A stretch of DNA of 64,000 nucleotides from Hymenobacter mucosus (GTDB taxonomy: Bacteria; Bacteroidota; Bacteroidia; Cytophagales; Hymenobacteraceae): assembly GCF_900188255.1 (NCBI RefSeq), contig NZ_FZNS01000010.1:96697-160696 (forward strand). Reading direction: 5' to 3'. Each line of letters starts with the position of its first letter. Positions within the stretch are counted from its first letter, which is position 1. Positions 36,861 to 44,770 of this stretch are shown piece by piece. The position numbers were made by a program, and so were the translations under genes. Below the pieces are notes generated by a model. That model was given only the letters and a program-made list of their open reading frames with translations. It ran no database searches and was not told the origin of the DNA.

Positions 36861-37223
36861 ATGGACAGCCAAGATTCATCCGCCAACCCATCTCTCGAAC
36901 TGACTGGCGCTGATACCGACGCCAGCACCTCTGCGACCCCATCCGCCGACAACTCCGATGCAGCCGAATCCTCTGCTCGCTCTGCCTCTAGTCCCAAGCG
37001 CAAAGCAGCAGCTCCAACTGCTCCCGCCGCTTCTGACCGAGTTGGCCAGTCGTACCGCCTTACCCAAAAACAGGACTGGGGTATTCGCTATGCTGCCCTC
37101 ATGCTTGAAACCCAGGATGGCCAACGACGCACACAACAGGACCTGGTGGATCAGGCCGTCTGGGAATTGCTGGAGCGCCTGAAGAAAAAGGGCATGAGCT
37201 TCCCCGATACCCTGGCCCTGTAG
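36861..37223 (+). CDS. Small protein with C-terminal RHH-like domain
   Basis: ATG at 36861 (MDSQDSSANP) is chosen over a TTG at 36852. The 120-residue product has a disordered Ser/Ala/Thr/Pro-rich N-terminal half and a C-terminal helical domain (SYRLTQKQDWGIRYAALMLETQDGQRRTQQDLVDQAVWELLERLKKKG). Its layout is like that of the ParA partner at 40251 (disordered arm, then a strand and two helices ending in LLERLKKK or FFERYKKL). It may be a ribbon-helix-helix DNA-binding protein that acts at the origin; this is inference. Confidence 0.55.
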   Translation: MDSQDSSANPSLELTGADTDASTSATPSADNSDAAESSARSASSPKRKAAAPTAPAASDRVGQSYRLTQKQDWGIRYAALMLETQDGQRRTQQDLVDQAVWELLERLKKKGMSFPDTLAL

Positions 37224-37249
37224 CTCTCAGCGCTTCACGGCTTTCTGAC

Positions 37250-37285
37250 AACCCGGTTTTGCCTCACGGTAGAGCCGGGTTTTTC
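37250..37285 (+). terminator. Terminator after the RHH-like gene
   Basis: AACCCGG and CCGGGTT pair across an 18-base loop that has further pairing, followed by TTTTT. Confidence 0.65.
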
Positions 37286-37666
37286 TATTCACGCATTTTC
37301 CGCCCCTCTGTTGAACGATCTCCCCTGCCGCGTCCCCTTGTGAAGGCTCAGGACTGAAGTTGAATCCTGGTGCATAAAAACAGGGCTCTAAGGCAAAACT
37401 TATGAGACCTCCTACCCTGCTAGCCACCAGCTGTTCTGCATTGCCCAATTAGCTCTAGGTATCTGTTATAATAATTATTAAAATAATGCAATCCCTTAAT
37501 GCGGTATTGGTTGGTTGTTTTGTCCGCTCCGCTTCGCTTCGCTGGTGTTTTGGTCGCCCTTTGAAAGCTTTTCTCTCACGCGAAACACAACCTTGTGAGA
37601 TTTGTAAGTATTTGTTCTATTTGTAGGGGTCTGTAAGTTATTGATTTCTAGACGGTTTTGCTGTTC

Positions 37667-37835
37667 AACTATGACATTTCATCCGTGAACTATGGGCATT
37701 TCGTCCGTGAACTATGACATATGATCCGTGAACTATGACGTCTGATCCATGAACTATGGACATTTCATCCGTCATCTATGACAAGAGTTATCCACAGTCA
37801 TAGTTCAGATTTCTAACTATGACATCTCATCCGTG
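37667..37835 (+). repeat. Main iteron array (21-22 bp direct repeats)
   Basis: AACTATGACATTTCATCCGTG-type units occur at 37667, 37688, 37710, 37731, 37752 and 37815; 37774-37788 holds a partial unit (ATCTATGACAAGAG). Spacing is 21-22 bases without gaps for the first five, so they fall on the same helix face. The last full unit lies after the DnaA box. Confidence 0.9.
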
Positions 37836-37973
37836 ACCAAAGTTGGCTCGTGAGTGGCGGCTGGTGGCTGAAATTTTCGGCACCGAAGCCGTTACTTCTC
37901 CTGGTTTGGAGAAGTCAAATTACGATTTGAACCGGTTTCGGTCCTCATATCTTGTTGAGACACAACTCTTAAT

Positions 37974-37991
37974 GCGATTAAATTTAGTTGC
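37974..37991 (+). promoter_or_regulatory. Palindrome copy upstream of rep
   Basis: GCGATTAAATTTAGTTGC matches the consensus fully. It lies between the two iteron clusters and 131 bases before the rep start, so the rep promoter may be subject to both elements. Confidence 0.5.
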
Positions 37992-38000
37992 AGAAGTGCG

Positions 38001-38056
38001 AACTATGACATTTAATCCGTCTAACTATGACATTTGATAAGCGAACTATGACAAAG
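38001..38056 (+). repeat. Second iteron cluster next to rep
   Basis: Three units: 38001 (AACTATGACATTTAATCCGT), 38023 (AACTATGACATTTGATAAGCG) and a truncated one at 38044 (AACTATGACAAAG). They lie over the expected rep promoter and suit autoregulation by the initiator. Confidence 0.75.
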
Positions 38057-38121
38057 AAATATTGTTGCAATATTTCATATATTGCCTCACAGTATCAGCC
38101 ACCTTCTAATTCCTGCCCCCG

Positions 38122-39108
38122 ATGTCCGAAGCTTCTTTAGTTCCCGCTACCCGTAACCAGGTCCGTCAGCACAATGTGCTTACCACAGCGCATTACAGCT
38201 ACACCAAGCTCCAGATGGACCTAATGATTTTCCTACTCTCAAAGCTTCGGAACTCACAGGACGATCTGGTTTACCTGATTCCTGTCAAGGAGCTGGACAA
38301 AGCCACCGGAAACCAGCACAACTACACCTACCTGCAGGAAGCAACCGAAGATATGGGCTCCCGGGTTTTCAAGGTGAAAAACGGCAACCGGTATGAGCAG
38401 ATCTGGATGTTTCAGAAAGTGGCTTACCTCGACGGGGAAGGCATGATTGAAATGACTTTATCCTCTACCATCCTCCCTTACCTGTTCGATTTGAAAAATA
38501 ATTTTACCTCCTACGAAATTGCAGCATTCCTAAAATTGAACAGTATGTATGCTAAGCGTATATATCCGCTCTGTTCGCAATGGAAAGATAAAGAAGCCAC
38601 CCCGGTTTATGATATTTTACAATTAAAAGGAATTCTCGGTATTTGGGATGAAAAGGAAAATATTGAGGGCTATCCTGTTTTCGGAGATTTTAATGCTCGC
38701 GTACTGCAACCTTCCATCAAAGCAATTAATGAGGTAACCGATCTGGAAATTTCGCTGGTTACTGAAAAGAAAGGCCGGGCCATTAAAGCGGTTGGTTTTA
38801 CTGTGAAGCAAAAGCCTCGTGCCCTGGACGCAGATTCCTCCCCGGCCGGACCGCTCTCGCTACCGGAAAGCATCACTCAGGCCCAGTTTGATAATGCCAA
38901 TCGAATTCTGAATGAGTATCATATTGTTGATCAGAAAATCCGCGGGCAGATATTCGCCAGCCCGGATATGATTCGGCAGGTAAACAAATTTGCCTTCGAC
39001 CTGAAGCAAGACCGAGTAAAGGCAACTTCTAACCCGGCCGGCCTGCTGCTGACTGTACTGGGTCTGGTAGAACCCAAGAAAAAGCCATCTTCTAAGTCTA
39101 CTAAGTAA
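38122..39108 (+). CDS. Replication initiator, Rep_3/RepB-like
   Basis: The 328-residue initiator recognises iterons and opens the origin. The first winged-helix domain spans about residues 10-135 (QHNVLTTAHYSYTKLQMDLMIFLLSKLRNSQDD; YLIPVKELDKATGNQHNYTYLQEATEDMGSRVF) and the second about 140-235 (FTSYEIAAFLKLNSMYAKRIYPLCSQWKD; ILQLKGILGIWDEKENIEGYPVFGDFNARVLQPSIKAINEVTDLEISL), both classical for Rep_3. The C-terminal tail (KKKPSSKSTK) is basic. Its codons around 38470-38760 are clearly more AT-rich than those of neighbouring genes, consistent with an independent origin of the replication module. It is followed by the partition repeats and parA. Confidence 0.92.
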   Translation: MSEASLVPATRNQVRQHNVLTTAHYSYTKLQMDLMIFLLSKLRNSQDDLVYLIPVKELDKATGNQHNYTYLQEATEDMGSRVFKVKNGNRYEQIWMFQKVAYLDGEGMIEMTLSSTILPYLFDLKNNFTSYEIAAFLKLNSMYAKRIYPLCSQWKDKEATPVYDILQLKGILGIWDEKENIEGYPVFGDFNARVLQPSIKAINEVTDLEISLVTEKKGRAIKAVGFTVKQKPRALDADSSPAGPLSLPESITQAQFDNANRILNEYHIVDQKIRGQIFASPDMIRQVNKFAFDLKQDRVKATSNPAGLLLTVLGLVEPKKKPSSKSTK

Positions 39109-39414
39109 ACCTAGCAAACTCAGTGTACTCAGTAATGCTGGATACCCCTGATCCGGGGTTCTTCCTACGATGTATAGGTTATTTGGTCTACCTAGTCTAC
39201 TCGGCTTACAGGATAAACAGAGATTACTCAGGCCACACAGTAATACAAGTGCACTCCGAAAACCTAGTAAATCCTTTGTACTAAGTGCAATTGGTATACT
39301 AAGAAAACAAAGTAAATCCGGTATACTTAGTAAAATAAGTGTACCGGATTTGTTTTTGTAAACTCAGTGTACTAAGTTTACCAGGTACACAACGCAAACC
39401 AAGTTTACCGGATT
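39092..39414 (+). repeat. Candidate partition site (parS-like short repeats)
   Basis: Between rep and parA there are many short motifs of the type ACTNAGT and GTNTAC: TAAGTCTACTAAGT (39092), ACTCAGTGTACTCAGT (39118), TAGTAAATCC (39265, again 39310), GTATACTTAGT, TAAGTGTACCGG, ACTCAGTGTACTAAGTTTACC. They occur about every 10-22 bases. A rep terminator-like hairpin (ACCCCTGATCCGGGGT, 39144-39159) sits in the same stretch. Confidence 0.5.
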
Positions 39415-40245
39415 ATGGACAACCAGCAACGTACCTGCCGCGTCGTGGCAGTCACCAACAACAAAGGGGGAGTAGGTAAGACCAGCAGTACGGTCGCCAT
39501 TGGTTCCATCCTGCAGACAATGGGCTACCGGGTACTGCTTGTGGACCTCGATCCTCAGGCCAACATGACTACCCACCTGGCCGGCTCCGGTGTTGAGTTT
39601 GAGCAACACATCGGAGACGTGCTAGCCGGCTCTGCTTCTATTCAGGATCTGGTCCTGACCTATGCTCCTCAGTCAGAAAACGCCGACGAGCAAGCCCCGG
39701 AGGAAGTTACGCCCGGCCTGGACTTTGTACCCTCCTCGTACCAGTTGAATTTGTATGAGAAGGGCATCACTAAAAAGGCACAGTATGCCTCCCTTCTTCG
39801 CCAGGCTCTCCGCCCCATCCGACCCTACTACGACTTTATTCTGCTCGATACGCCGCCGACGCTTCAGACCTATACCCTGGTGTCGCTGGTGGCCGCCGAC
39901 GCTTACGTTATTCCAGCTGAGCCGGAGAAGTTCAGCTATGATGGGGTAAAGGCAGTAATTGAAGCCGCAGCTGATGTTAAGGATATGCTTAATCCTTCCT
40001 TGGAGCTGTTGGGCATCTTCTTCACGCGCTATAATCCTAAGCTGCGCAATAGCACGCATGATCTGGTGGTATCAACTATCACTAGCTCCTTCGGGGAGGA
40101 AGTAATGCTGCCAAACGTGCGCAAGGATGCCGCAATGCCTAAAGCCCAGGTAGCAGCCCGCACGATTATGGACTTTGCCCCGCACTCAAACAGTGCAATC
40201 GACTATCACGCGCTCACGGCTGAGCTGCTAACCCGCCTTCCCTAA
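39415..40245 (+). CDS. parA: ParA family partition ATPase
   Basis: The 276-residue product has the deviant Walker A KGGVGKTSS at about residue 17-25, VLLVDLDPQANMTTHL (A' motif) at about 40-55 and DFILLDTPPTLQ (Walker B region). This is a type Ib-like, short N-terminal ParA that positions plasmid copies on the nucleoid. It has no DNA-binding N-terminal extension. The ATG at 39415 follows the repeat region, and the partner gene starts 6 bases after its stop. Confidence 0.92.
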   Translation: MDNQQRTCRVVAVTNNKGGVGKTSSTVAIGSILQTMGYRVLLVDLDPQANMTTHLAGSGVEFEQHIGDVLAGSASIQDLVLTYAPQSENADEQAPEEVTPGLDFVPSSYQLNLYEKGITKKAQYASLLRQALRPIRPYYDFILLDTPPTLQTYTLVSLVAADAYVIPAEPEKFSYDGVKAVIEAAADVKDMLNPSLELLGIFFTRYNPKLRNSTHDLVVSTITSSFGEEVMLPNVRKDAAMPKAQVAARTIMDFAPHSNSAIDYHALTAELLTRLP

Positions 40246-40250
40246 TCCGT

Positions 40251-40715
40251 ATGGCCGCACCATCCACCGAGAAGCCTAACCTCGACGCGCCCAGCTCTAC
40301 GCCGCCCCGTCGTAAGATATTTGATCTGGAGTCCCAGGTAGCTGAACCGACCGCTGACGTAACCCCCGACTCAGCTGCTGCCCCTGTTTCTGCGCCGGCG
40401 TCACCTGCTGCCTCGCCCGCTCCCAGTGCCCGTTCCCGCACGAATAAGACGGCCACTCCCGCCGTTGCCCCTAGTCCGGAACCGGTTTCGGGGGCAGTAG
40501 GGAAAAAAAGAGGGCCCAAACCATCTGCTGAGCCCATGGAGCACTCCACCTTCAAAGTGAAGTCCGCTCACCTGCAGAACCTGGATAACATGCTGGAGGA
40601 TGCCCCCCGCCACGTGCTGAAGCAGGATTTGATGGACTTTATTCTGACGGACTTCTTTGAGCGCTACAAGAAGCTTCCCGATGCTCTCCGTAAACGCAAA
40701 CCCAGTACCAAATAA
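40251..40715 (+). CDS. ParA partner, small centromere-binding protein candidate
   Basis: The 154-residue protein has ~95 residues of Pro/Ala/Ser/Thr-rich disordered arm with an early basic segment (TPPRRKIFDLE) and a C-terminal domain of ~50 residues (STFKVKSAHLQNLDNMLEDAPRHVLKQDLMDFILTDFFERYKKL) of strand-helix-helix order, as in ribbon-helix-helix ParB analogues (ParG, omega). It is directly downstream of parA, before the terminator, and is presumably the centromere-binding protein. No ParB HTH is present. Confidence 0.7.
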   Translation: MAAPSTEKPNLDAPSSTPPRRKIFDLESQVAEPTADVTPDSAAAPVSAPASPAASPAPSARSRTNKTATPAVAPSPEPVSGAVGKKRGPKPSAEPMEHSTFKVKSAHLQNLDNMLEDAPRHVLKQDLMDFILTDFFERYKKLPDALRKRKPSTK

Positions 40716-40720
40716 GTAAA

Positions 40721-40752
40721 CAGGCCCGGTCGCAGTGCAGCAGCCGGGCCTG
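40721..40752 (+). terminator. Terminator of parA operon
   Basis: CAGGCCCGG and CCGGGCCTG pair exactly, with a 14-base loop, followed by TTGTTTTG. Confidence 0.85.
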
Positions 40753-40764
40753 TTGTTTTGAGTA

Positions 40765-40788
40765 GGGGAGGGGAGGGGAGGGGAGGGG
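40765..40788 (+). repeat. G-quadruplex-forming tract (GGGGA)4GGGG
   Basis: Five G4 runs separated by single A, right behind the par terminator. They are compatible with a very stable intramolecular quadruplex on the plus strand. Confidence 0.8.
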
Positions 40789-40895
40789 CAACAAGCCTGT
40801 TAACTTGCCGTGACGTGCATCTATCTGGCCCGGCTGGTTGCTGTAGTCTACATTTCCAGCCCCGCCGCATAGTTGGTACGGAAGTACGTCTAATT

Positions 40896-40913
40896 GCAAC
40901 TAAATTTGATACT
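40896..40913 (+). promoter_or_regulatory. Palindrome copy before the kinase gene
   Basis: GCAACTAAATTTGATACT keeps the left arm and core; the right arm is degraded. It lies 29 bases before the ATG at 40942. Confidence 0.4.
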
Positions 40914-40941
40914 GTTAACCAAACCGTCTATCTATAAAATC

Positions 40942-42888
40942 ATGTATACAACGCGTTCTGGACGGTTTATGAGTTGCTTATGCGGCTGGAAAGGTGGCCT
41001 GCTACTTTTGATGGCGGGGCTGTTGCTGGCTGTTGAGTGGTTACAACCAGTACAGGCCCAGGCTTCCTTACCCAGAGTCTACCCACATATCGACTACCCG
41101 GTGGATACCTTGCAACGCTTGGTTAGAAATCCTCGGGTGCCGGATACCTCCCGTGTGTTCTTTCTCGCCCGGCTGGCCCAGTCAATCGGCTCCACGGACC
41201 TGACCAAAGCCGCCAAGTATGCCAATGAAGCCAACCAACTCGCTCAGCATCTGGGCTACGTTCGTGGCCAGCTGCAAAGCTTGTGGGTGTTGGGTAGCAC
41301 CAAGATGGAAATGGGGGATTACGTAGCTGCTATCAAGGTATATCAGCAAGCTGTAGTCCTGTCTGAGAGTACCGGCCATAAACGGATGCTGGTGCCTCTC
41401 TACCGAAACCTGGGCAACATTAGCCTAGTTACCGGTGACCCGGTGCGCGGCCTCAATTTTTTACTGGAAAGCTACCGAGTGCTGCGGGGATTATGTCCTG
41501 AAATAACACCGGAATGCGTGGAAGATTATTCGCTGTGCTACACCAGCCTAGGGACTGCGTATTTTGAGCAGAAACGATACCACGACGCAAAAGTGTACGC
41601 GCTGATGGCCTTGATGCTCTACGACCGGTATAGTACGGCTCCCGGGGCCGCTAAAGCAAATCTGCTGCTTGGTCGCATCTACCAGGCCGAGTTGCCCCAT
41701 ACCCCGGCCCGGTTAGACTCAGCCGGCTTTTACCTGCAGGCGGCCCTGTACATTCAGGCTACCAAGGAAAACGAAAAAGAGGTAGCCGGTAATTTGATCA
41801 GCTTGGCTGAGCTTTACCAGCAGCAGCGCAAGTACCGCGACATGTATCAGGTCGCCCTTCGTAGCCTGAAGATGGCCCGTAAGGTGGGCTCTATTCCATT
41901 CGAGCAAGATGCCGCTTCCCTGGTCGCTCGTGCATCAGCCGCACTGGGTAATTATCAGGAAGCGTACGGCTATCAACTCCAGGCGGAAACCCTGAATGCC
42001 CGAATGGTCGACGAGGAAAAAGCCCGCGCCCAGGAGCAGCTGCAGGTACGCTATGAAGTACAGGCCCAGCAGCAGCGAATTGGCCTGTTAACCCAGCAGA
42101 CTGAATCCGACGCCGCCGCTGCCCGCCAGCAGCGACGTTGGCAGTGGATGCTGGTGTGCCTCTGCAGTACGCTTACCCTGTTTCTGATCGTGGGTACCGT
42201 GCTGTTTGTGCGGCTTCGGAAAAGCCGGCGGGAGTTAGCCTACGCCAATGAGGAGTTAGCCTGCGCCAACGAAGAAATTTCGCAGTCCATGGCGGAAAAA
42301 GAGGTGCTGGTTCAGGAAATTCAGCACCGGGTTATCAATAATCTGACGCTGATGGGCAGCCTGTTGTCCTGGCAACGTGATACGATGCCTGACCCGGCTC
42401 TGGCCAAGATCCTCGACGGGAACCGCGCCCGGTTGCAAAGCATGGCCATGGTGCACAAATTTCTATATCAGGCCGACAACTTAGCCTCCGTCCGGTTGGA
42501 TAATTACCTGCAGGCGCTGCTCGATTCTCAGCACAGTGCCCTGGCTCGTCCTGGCATTACACTGAAAACGAACCTGGCTCCCGTACTGATGGATGCGAAG
42601 GAAGCGGGCTACTTCGGCCTGATTGTAAACGAGGTAGTAACCAACGCCTACAAGCACGCCTTTGTAAACGACAAAGGGTGCTTGATAGTGGAACTGGTTC
42701 ACCAGGGCGACGGCTTCTTTCTGGGTATCACTGACGACGGCAAAGGCTTACCCGAAACAGGCTATGTCTCCCGGCCCAATTCCATCGGCATACAGTTGGT
42801 CAAAACCCTGACCAAGCAGCTTAAAGCTAAAATTTCAGTTCAACCGCAGCTAGTGGGCACGCGCGTTGAAATAACCCGACTTTTCTAA
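40942..42888 (+). CDS. Sensor histidine kinase with periplasmic TPR-like domain
   Basis: The ATG at 40942 is taken; a TTG at 40894 lies inside the palindrome. The 648-residue product has a signal/membrane segment (GGLLLLMAGLLLAVEWLQPVQAQ), a long TPR-like helical domain (about residues 50-380; KMEMGDYVAAIKVYQQAVVLSE type repeats), a membrane helix (WMLVCLCSTLTLFLIVGTVLFV), a coiled coil and a HisKA_2 dimerisation site (EIQHRVINNLTLMGSLLSWQ). A HATPase_c domain (NEVVTNAYKHAF; ITDDGKGLPE) ends it. It is the sensor of the LytTR pair; gene ends overlap (TAATG). Plasmid location is unusual for such a pair. Confidence 0.85.
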   Translation: MYTTRSGRFMSCLCGWKGGLLLLMAGLLLAVEWLQPVQAQASLPRVYPHIDYPVDTLQRLVRNPRVPDTSRVFFLARLAQSIGSTDLTKAAKYANEANQLAQHLGYVRGQLQSLWVLGSTKMEMGDYVAAIKVYQQAVVLSESTGHKRMLVPLYRNLGNISLVTGDPVRGLNFLLESYRVLRGLCPEITPECVEDYSLCYTSLGTAYFEQKRYHDAKVYALMALMLYDRYSTAPGAAKANLLLGRIYQAELPHTPARLDSAGFYLQAALYIQATKENEKEVAGNLISLAELYQQQRKYRDMYQVALRSLKMARKVGSIPFEQDAASLVARASAALGNYQEAYGYQLQAETLNARMVDEEKARAQEQLQVRYEVQAQQQRIGLLTQQTESDAAAARQQRRWQWMLVCLCSTLTLFLIVGTVLFVRLRKSRRELAYANEELACANEEISQSMAEKEVLVQEIQHRVINNLTLMGSLLSWQRDTMPDPALAKILDGNRARLQSMAMVHKFLYQADNLASVRLDNYLQALLDSQHSALARPGITLKTNLAPVLMDAKEAGYFGLIVNEVVTNAYKHAFVNDKGCLIVELVHQGDGFFLGITDDGKGLPETGYVSRPNSIGIQLVKTLTKQLKAKISVQPQLVGTRVEITRLF

Positions 42889-43652
42889 TGGCTACAATCC
42901 TAATTGTCGAAGATGAGTTGCTAATCGCGGCCGATATCGAACGGACCCTGGTACGCCTTGGCCACGCTCCCTTAGAGCCCGTGGATAGCAGTGAGGAAGC
43001 GTTGGAAGTCCTGAGCAGTCAGGCCGTCGAACTGGTGCTGATGGATGTAAACATTGCCGGTACTATGGACGGTATTGCAACGGCCTTACAGGTACGACGG
43101 CAGTTCAACCTGCCGGTGGTGTTCCTGACAGCCCGCACGGATACCCCTACCATCAACCGCGCCAAGGTGGCCGACCCCTACGGCTACATCACTAAGCCGT
43201 ATACCGACGACTCGATAAAGGTTGCGGTTGAACTGGCCCTCTACAAAGCCTACCAGGCACCGGCGCCCCGTCCAGCGCCAGTGGCTGCACCTGTCGAGCC
43301 CACTCCGGAACCTGTTCTGGTTACGGCCGACAAGGTGGATGATTTCATGTTCGTCGCAAAAGGAGCCCGCTGGGTCAAGATCTATCTGAAGGACATTGTA
43401 TACTTTGAGGCCAAACAGAACTACGTGCAGCTGCACACCGAAACTGAGAAGCTGGTTTTTTATCACACCTTCAAGCAGCTGGAGGCCAAGCTACCGAGTA
43501 GCTTCCTGAAAACGCACCGCTCGTTTATTGTTAATCTGGATCACGTGCGGGCTTATGAGGAAGGGGCCGTGGAAATGAGCAACAAGGTATTCGTTGCGGT
43601 AAGCCGCACATTTACAGCAGACCTACGTAACCGCCTTCAGTTACTCGGCTAG
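42888..43652 (+). CDS. LytTR response regulator
   Basis: The 254-residue product has a receiver domain (ILIVEDELLIAADIE; phosphoacceptor Asp in VLMDVNIAGTMDG; Lys in YITKPYT), then a Pro-rich linker and a LytTR DNA-binding domain (FMFVAKGARWVKIYLKDIVYFEAKQNYVQLHTETEKLVFYHTF; FLKTHRSFIVNLDHVRAYEEGAVEMSN). Its ATG lies in the stop codon of the kinase gene (TAATG), so the pair is translationally coupled. Target genes are unknown; LytTR proteins bind direct repeats, and none were identified with confidence here. Confidence 0.93.
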   Translation: MATILIVEDELLIAADIERTLVRLGHAPLEPVDSSEEALEVLSSQAVELVLMDVNIAGTMDGIATALQVRRQFNLPVVFLTARTDTPTINRAKVADPYGYITKPYTDDSIKVAVELALYKAYQAPAPRPAPVAAPVEPTPEPVLVTADKVDDFMFVAKGARWVKIYLKDIVYFEAKQNYVQLHTETEKLVFYHTFKQLEAKLPSSFLKTHRSFIVNLDHVRAYEEGAVEMSNKVFVAVSRTFTADLRNRLQLLG

Positions 43653-43676
43653 CCGAATAATGTTGTCACATATATG

Positions 43677-43702
43677 CGGCCGGGACGATTTTGCCCCGGC
43701 CG
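43677..43702 (+). terminator. Hairpin after the LytTR regulator
   Basis: CGGCCGGG and CCCCGGCCG form an 8-bp stem with loop ACGATTTTG. There is no following T-run, so it is a weak candidate. Confidence 0.4.
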
Positions 43703-43884
43703 TTCGTGTAGTAAGCTTGCGCCTTTTACCCTGTTTTAGGGCGGCTCGTCAAATACTTCGGGTGGGGTAAAACCGGAAACGTAGATTCGTTCAACGATCC
43801 AAAAAAAGTACTCTACCGCGTTGAGGTTGATCTTTTTCAGGCGCGTTGTATTGCTATCCAACCCCAGAATTTCCGTTCGCTACT

Positions 43885-44307
43885 ATGGGTGCCCTGCAGC
43901 TTTCCTCCTTTCCTTCCGAAACTTTCCCCGCCGCTCAAATGAGCATCCTGCCGACGGCGCTGCCCAGCCTGGGCGCGTGCTGCATGATCTACATGGCAGA
44001 ACTCTATAAGCGCCGGGGTGCCCCAGTCTCAGTTAATGTCCGGACGCAGGATATGAGTGAGGATGAGCTGGGTCCAGTGATAAGCCTGGATCACGCCTCA
44101 AAGCGGGCGCCGAAAATGCTGCGTCAAGAAACCGATCAGGCACTGGTGGCCGAGCTGCTGACGAAAGTAAAGGTAACGGCCCCTGATGCCGTTATGAAGT
44201 GGAACGAGGATGAGCGCTGCTGGTACATCAAAGCCAAGCGGCCAATTATGACGCCGGCCCTGCCCCTGCACAGACAATTAGTTTCCACTTCCTGGATTAA
44301 CAACTAA
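43885..44307 (+). CDS. Hypothetical protein (140 aa)
   Basis: ATG at 43885 (MGALQLSSFP) is used; 43846 is a less likely TTG start. The product is soluble, with LGACCMIYMAELYKRRGAPVSVNVRTQDMSEDELGPVISLD and a C-terminal stretch KWNEDERCWYIKAKRP. No family is recognised. It is convergent with the next minus-strand gene, with a bidirectional terminator between them. Confidence 0.5.
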   Translation: MGALQLSSFPSETFPAAQMSILPTALPSLGACCMIYMAELYKRRGAPVSVNVRTQDMSEDELGPVISLDHASKRAPKMLRQETDQALVAELLTKVKVTAPDAVMKWNEDERCWYIKAKRPIMTPALPLHRQLVSTSWINN

Positions 44308-44342
44308 CTCGCTCCGGGTGAAAAAGTATAGGTGAAGGTTAA

Positions 44343-44378
44343 CAGAAAGGCCGCCGGACTGCTCCAGCGGCCTTTCTG
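44343..44378. terminator. Bidirectional terminator
   Basis: CAGAAAGGCCGC pairs with GCGGCCTTTCTG in a perfect 12-bp stem with a 12-base loop. It lies between convergent genes. Confidence 0.85.
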
Positions 44379-44383
44379 TTGGG

Positions 44384-44746
44384 TTACCGGCCTACCTCCT
44401 CGAACTCAACTACCGGCCCGGCTAAGCTCCACCGAACAATTTTGTTGCCGGTGTTGGCCAGCTCCTCGGCCTCCAGCGTGCGAAGGAAGTCCGCGGGCAA
44501 TTCAATGCCGTGGTAGTCGCAGATGAACTTAATTTCAATGGCCTCATAAATGGCACCTTCCAGCAAGGTATCATACAGGCGCTCGGCCTCGTCGCCTTCG
44601 CCGGCTGTCAGGTTCAGAAAGAACTCCCCGAGTCGGCGGTCCCAGCCGCAGCGTAGGGTGGCCACCTGACCGGCGGTGCTGGTGCCTTCCTGTTGGTCGT
44701 GGCGGTTGTTGGCGGCAAAGGCAGTGATGAATGTGTGCTGGCTCAT
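44384..44746 (-). CDS. Cassette gene: hypothetical acidic protein (120 aa)
   Basis: The first gene of the minus-strand cassette array. The product is acidic (EGDEAERLYDTLLEGAIYEAIEIKFICDY) and resembles small plasmid proteins of leading regions in size and charge (ArdA/ArdB-like character), but no family motif is recognised. Its start is preceded at 46 bases by the CGTATA element and a pyrimidine-rich leader (CCTTTCACTTTTCCCC). Confidence 0.55.
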   Translation of the reverse strand: MSQHTFITAFAANNRHDQQEGTSTAGQVATLRCGWDRRLGEFFLNLTAGEGDEAERLYDTLLEGAIYEAIEIKFICDYHGIELPADFLRTLEAEELANTGNKIVRWSLAGPVVEFEEVGR

Positions 44747-44770
44747 GGGGAAAAGTGAAAGGTTAAAGGG

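Larger units (their letters stand above)
37224..38121 (+). other. Iteron-type replication origin region
   Basis: No gene is seen between 37224 and 38121. The region holds 37667-38056 iteron clusters, one DnaA box TTATCCACA (37789-37797), AT-rich DNA and one plasmid palindrome. It is followed directly by the rep gene. This is the expected layout of an iteron-controlled plasmid origin. Confidence 0.8.

Noticed and set aside
36119..36913. Short ORFs in the gene-poor region (36119-36349, 36529-36813, 36722-36913)
   Set aside because: They translate alternating tracts and AT-rich spacers; proteins are Pro/Ser/Phe-biased without any feature.
37224..38121. CRISPR-like reading of the direct repeats at 37667-38056
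   Set aside because: Units are contiguous 21-22 bp iterons next to a DnaA box and rep gene, without spacers.
39092..39414. CRISPR or phage attachment site between rep and parA
   Set aside because: Repeats are short and irregular; no identical spaced units and no integrase.
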